A stretch of 14,714 bases of DNA from Eubacteriales bacterium (GTDB lineage Bacteria; Bacillota_A; Clostridia; Christensenellales; Aristaeellaceae): positions 1 to 14,714 of the forward strand of contig JARKQO010000483.1 of assembly GCA_029974855.1 (NCBI GenBank), read 5' to 3'. Both the position numbers and the translations under genes were made by a program. The notes below the pieces were generated by a model. It did no database searches. It was given only the letters and a program-made list of their open reading frames with translations, and was not told the DNA's origin. The first letter of the stretch is position 1. Every line of letters starts with the position of its first letter. Below are positions 13,908-14,714 of the stretch, piece by piece.

Positions 13908-14714
13908 CTACAGGGTGGCCCGCTGGACGATGGAGCAATCCACAAAGCGGTTCTCCGGCCCTTCGGCCCCCTTCTCCACCAGATCGATGAGCATTTGCGC
14001 CGCCACCTTTCCCTTTTGGGCAAAGGGCTGCCGCACCGTGGTCAGGGCAAAGTTGAGGCCCGTCATAAAATCGTTGTCATCAAAGCCGGTTACGGCCACA
14101 TCCCCGGGTACCCGCAGCCCCAGTTCCTCCAGGGCGGAGATGGCTTGCACCGCCAGGCGGTCGTTCCAGCAGACCAAGGCGTCGCAGCCGGCCTGCCGGG
14201 CCGCCTTCAGGCTTTCTCCAAGCTCCCCCGAAGGGGCGGTGATGATGCGCCGGTTGGCGCCGGGGATGCCCGCCGCTGCCAAAGCCTGTTCAAAGCCCTG
14301 GGCCCGAAGCTGTTCCTCCCGCTCCTCCAGGCCATAGGCAAGATAAAAGGGGTTCCTGCGCCGGCTTTGCAGCACCAGCTCCGTCATGCGCCCAATCCAT
14401 AGGCGGCCGTCCACGTTCACCTGGGAAATGGGCTCCTGGGTATGGGAGGAAAGCAGCACGCCCTTGAGGCCGTTTTTGACGATGTAGCGGGCGATGTGGT
14501 CCAGCTGGTTCCCCAACAGCAAGTACCCGTCGCACATCATATGGCCCATGACCTTGGCCACATCCCGCTCGCTCTGCTCCTGGCTGCCCACCAGCAGCAC
14601 CAGCACATCGTAGCGCATTTGCCGGGCCCAGGCCAGCACCCCAAAAAACTCCGCCGTGAAGGTGTTGCCGTTCTCGATCTCCTCGCCGGTCATCACGGCG
14701 ATGGTGTGGGTTTT
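13908..14714 (-). CDS. LacI-family transcriptional regulator, sugar-binding domain (N terminus cut by window end)
   Basis: The visible 268 codons run to the window end. They start K-T-H-T-I-A-V-M-T-G, the linker to first strand of the periplasmic-binding-like effector domain, so the N-terminal helix-turn-helix lies outside. Family marks include F-F-G-V-L, C-D-G-Y-L-L-L-G, an N-V-D-G strand, R-x2-G-F-E-Q-A-L, A-L-V-C-W-N-D-R-L-A-V, and near the C terminus V-P-G-D-V-A-V-T-G-F-D-D-N-D-F with T-T-V-R-Q-P-F. An internal GTG at 14694-14696 is not the true start. The protein normally binds an operator as a dimer and releases it on binding a sugar. The 20-bp palindrome between this gene and the next suggests it controls the CUT1/GH51/GH43 operon, and possibly itself by readthrough. 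Confidence 0.92.
   Translation of the reverse strand, partial: KTHTIAVMTGEEIENGNTFTAEFFGVLAWARQMRYDVLVLLVGSQEQSERDVAKVMGHMMCDGYLLLGNQLDHIARYIVKNGLKGVLLSSHTQEPISQVNVDGRLWIGRMTELVLQSRRRNPFYLAYGLEEREEQLRAQGFEQALAAAGIPGANRRIITAPSGELGESLKAARQAGCDALVCWNDRLAVQAISALEELGLRVPGDVAVTGFDDNDFMTGLNFALTTVRQPFAQKGKVAAQMLIDLVEKGAEGPENRFVDCSIVQRATL

Noticed and set aside
12830..13990. Open frame of 386 codons on the + strand across the CUT1 binding-protein gene and operator gap
   Set aside because: No plausible protein features, and it crosses the operator region and the 3' end of the regulator gene. The - strand genes explain the sequence.

Overview
The window is about 60% G+C and densely coded. Ribosome binding sites are strong and Bacillota-like (AAAGGAGG, GGAGGAG). 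The genes are two sugar ABC importers, a LacI-family regulator, two glycosidases and a small ECF sigma operon. Three predicted solute-binding proteins have leucine/alanine-rich Sec signal peptides ending in A-L-A with no lipobox cysteine. Together this suggests a high-GC uncultured gut-type Clostridia (Christensenellales/Aristaeellaceae-like). That assignment is inference from style, not from a marker gene.

Region 1 (1-5104, + strand) is a monosaccharide-type catabolic operon. It holds the 3' end of a sugar-phosphate isomerase/epimerase (TIM barrel), a Gfo/Idh/MocA NAD(P)-dependent oxidoreductase, and a complete ribose/galactose-class (CUT2) importer: binding protein, double ATPase and RbsC-type permease. 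A 13-bp hairpin with a GCGA loop sits between the binding-protein and ATPase genes. A rho-independent terminator (5071-5102) closes the operon. The imported sugar or polyol is presumably oxidised and isomerised by the first two enzymes, but the substrate cannot be named from sequence alone.

Region 2 (5105-7773, + strand) is a three-gene unit: an ECF sigma factor, a single-pass membrane protein in the anti-sigma position (ATGA overlap), and, 3 nt further on, an extracellular solute-binding-like protein with no transporter genes. This is the least conventional part of the window. The binding protein may sense or be controlled by the sigma pathway.

Region 3 (7774-14714, - strand, convergent with region 2) is an arabinose-containing oligosaccharide utilisation locus. 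Read in its own direction it runs: LacI-family regulator (cut by the window end), a 20-bp perfect palindromic operator, CUT1 binding protein, a GC-rich hairpin, MalF-type permease, MalG-type permease, GH51 alpha-L-arabinofuranosidase and GH43 glycosidase. The two enzymes have no signal peptide, so oligosaccharides are probably imported intact and hydrolysed in the cytoplasm. No ATPase is encoded here; a shared MsmX-type ATPase elsewhere in the genome is expected. An imperfect hairpin at 7822-7853 separates the convergent units.

No RNA genes, mobile elements or CRISPR arrays were seen, and no gene-free stretch exceeds 300 bases.
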